From Cucumis sativus (lineage: Eukaryota; Streptophyta; Magnoliopsida; Cucurbitales; Cucurbitaceae), in assembly GCF_000004075.3 (NCBI RefSeq), contig NC_026655.2, positions 32,101,489 through 32,165,488 on the forward strand: a stretch of 64,000 nt of DNA. Reading direction: 5' to 3'. Each line of letters starts with the position of its first letter. The first letter of the stretch is position 1. The position numbers and the translations under genes were made by a program. The notes beneath the pieces are model-generated. The model was not told where the DNA came from and searched no databases. It was given only the letters and a program-made list of their open reading frames with translations. This document shows, in pieces, positions 63,393 to 64,000 of the stretch.

Positions 63393-64000
63393 TTAAATCG
63401 CATAGGATACAAAGATGATCTTATTTCATGAAACATGTATTCACCATTTTTCCACATAATGCCAACTTCATCAAGATACACGTCATGTGTTTTAACACAC
63501 CTACCTCAAGGTGTAAAGGAATCGTATTCAAAACATTCTTTCATTTAAAAGTTCACCTATAGGATATCCTTGTATAGTTTATCTGTTCTTTTCATTTTCA
63601 CAAGAAATCCAATTCAGTCATAAAATTACATGTGTTTTGGGAATCATAAAGAATAAAGAAACTCACACAATCATGGTCTCAAAAGAGATAGATTTAACTA
63701 TTCAACAAATTTTAGAATTTTTTTTTATTTGAAAATATTTCTAAGAGGGAAAACTACTCATAGTTCACTGTTAACCAATTCCTTAGCCTAGCTTCATCAA
63801 AATATTTACAGGGAGTTTGTTTTGCATCTTGGATACTCCTACAACTCTTTCTTAAACGAGCTCAGGGTAAAAAGTAACTTCAAACTGGCCTGAAATACTC
63901 CATTTATAGTTCTTTCTCCAATGAATTTTTCCATTACGAAATGATTACCCTTGTGGACGGCGAGGAGTGGTCCAATCTTAAAATGTCAAGCGTCTCTATC
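63393..64000. other. Retroelement-like sequence to the window edge
   Basis: No gene. The end of the window (63850-64000) is less AT-rich, with GTGGACGGCGAGGAGTGGTC, and may be part of an LTR that continues beyond the window. Confidence 0.35.

Overview
The window is nuclear DNA from a flowering plant, most likely a dicot. The evidence is GT-AG introns splitting conserved genes, AT-rich intergenic DNA full of degraded LTR retrotransposons, plant-only families (DCD, EXORDIUM-like, P-class PPR, plant MED22) and a MIR167 hairpin. A cucurbit such as cucumber or melon fits the style of the repeats and proteins, but that is an impression and was not tested.

Layout, left to right. 1-2,560: tail of a degraded Copia element, interrupted by a long LTR of a second family. 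2,570-6,700 (+): nine-exon gene for 20S proteasome subunit alpha-5. 7,802-8,122: exact 160-bp tandem duplication. 9,660-13,800 (+): DCD-domain protein gene. 14,340-17,460 (-): decayed gag-only LTR element (TR-GAG-like). 17,690-18,130: array of ACGATCG-type motifs. 19,800-20,890 (-): EXORDIUM-like gene. 23,500-25,614 (+): MED22 gene. 27,359-28,516 (+): Copia pol remnant. 30,293-32,479 (+): intronless PPR gene, followed by 50-bp and 61-bp minisatellites. 34,900-35,525 and 40,765-42,240: two more copies of the long LTR family. 37,400-39,920 (+): five-exon glutathionyl-hydroquinone reductase gene. 45,146-45,430 (-): small CX9C protein gene in a GC-rich island. 46,313-50,330: transposon remnants (Copia pol, a probable CACTA element). 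53,966-54,186 (-): MIR167 hairpin with a clear miRNA/miRNA* duplex. 55,250-64,000: no supported protein gene, only repeats and LTR-like sequence.

The genes form no pathway or operon. They are independent plant genes: protein turnover (alpha-5), Pol II transcription (MED22), organelle RNA processing (PPR), redox metabolism (GHR), probable mitochondrial intermembrane space biology (CX9C), cell-wall or growth signalling (EXORDIUM-like), stress or cell death (DCD) and auxin-response control (miR167). I found no clearly undescribed system. The best leads are the MIR167 locus, the gag-only element with a triplicated U3 region, the ACGATCG arrays and the triple-CX9C protein.
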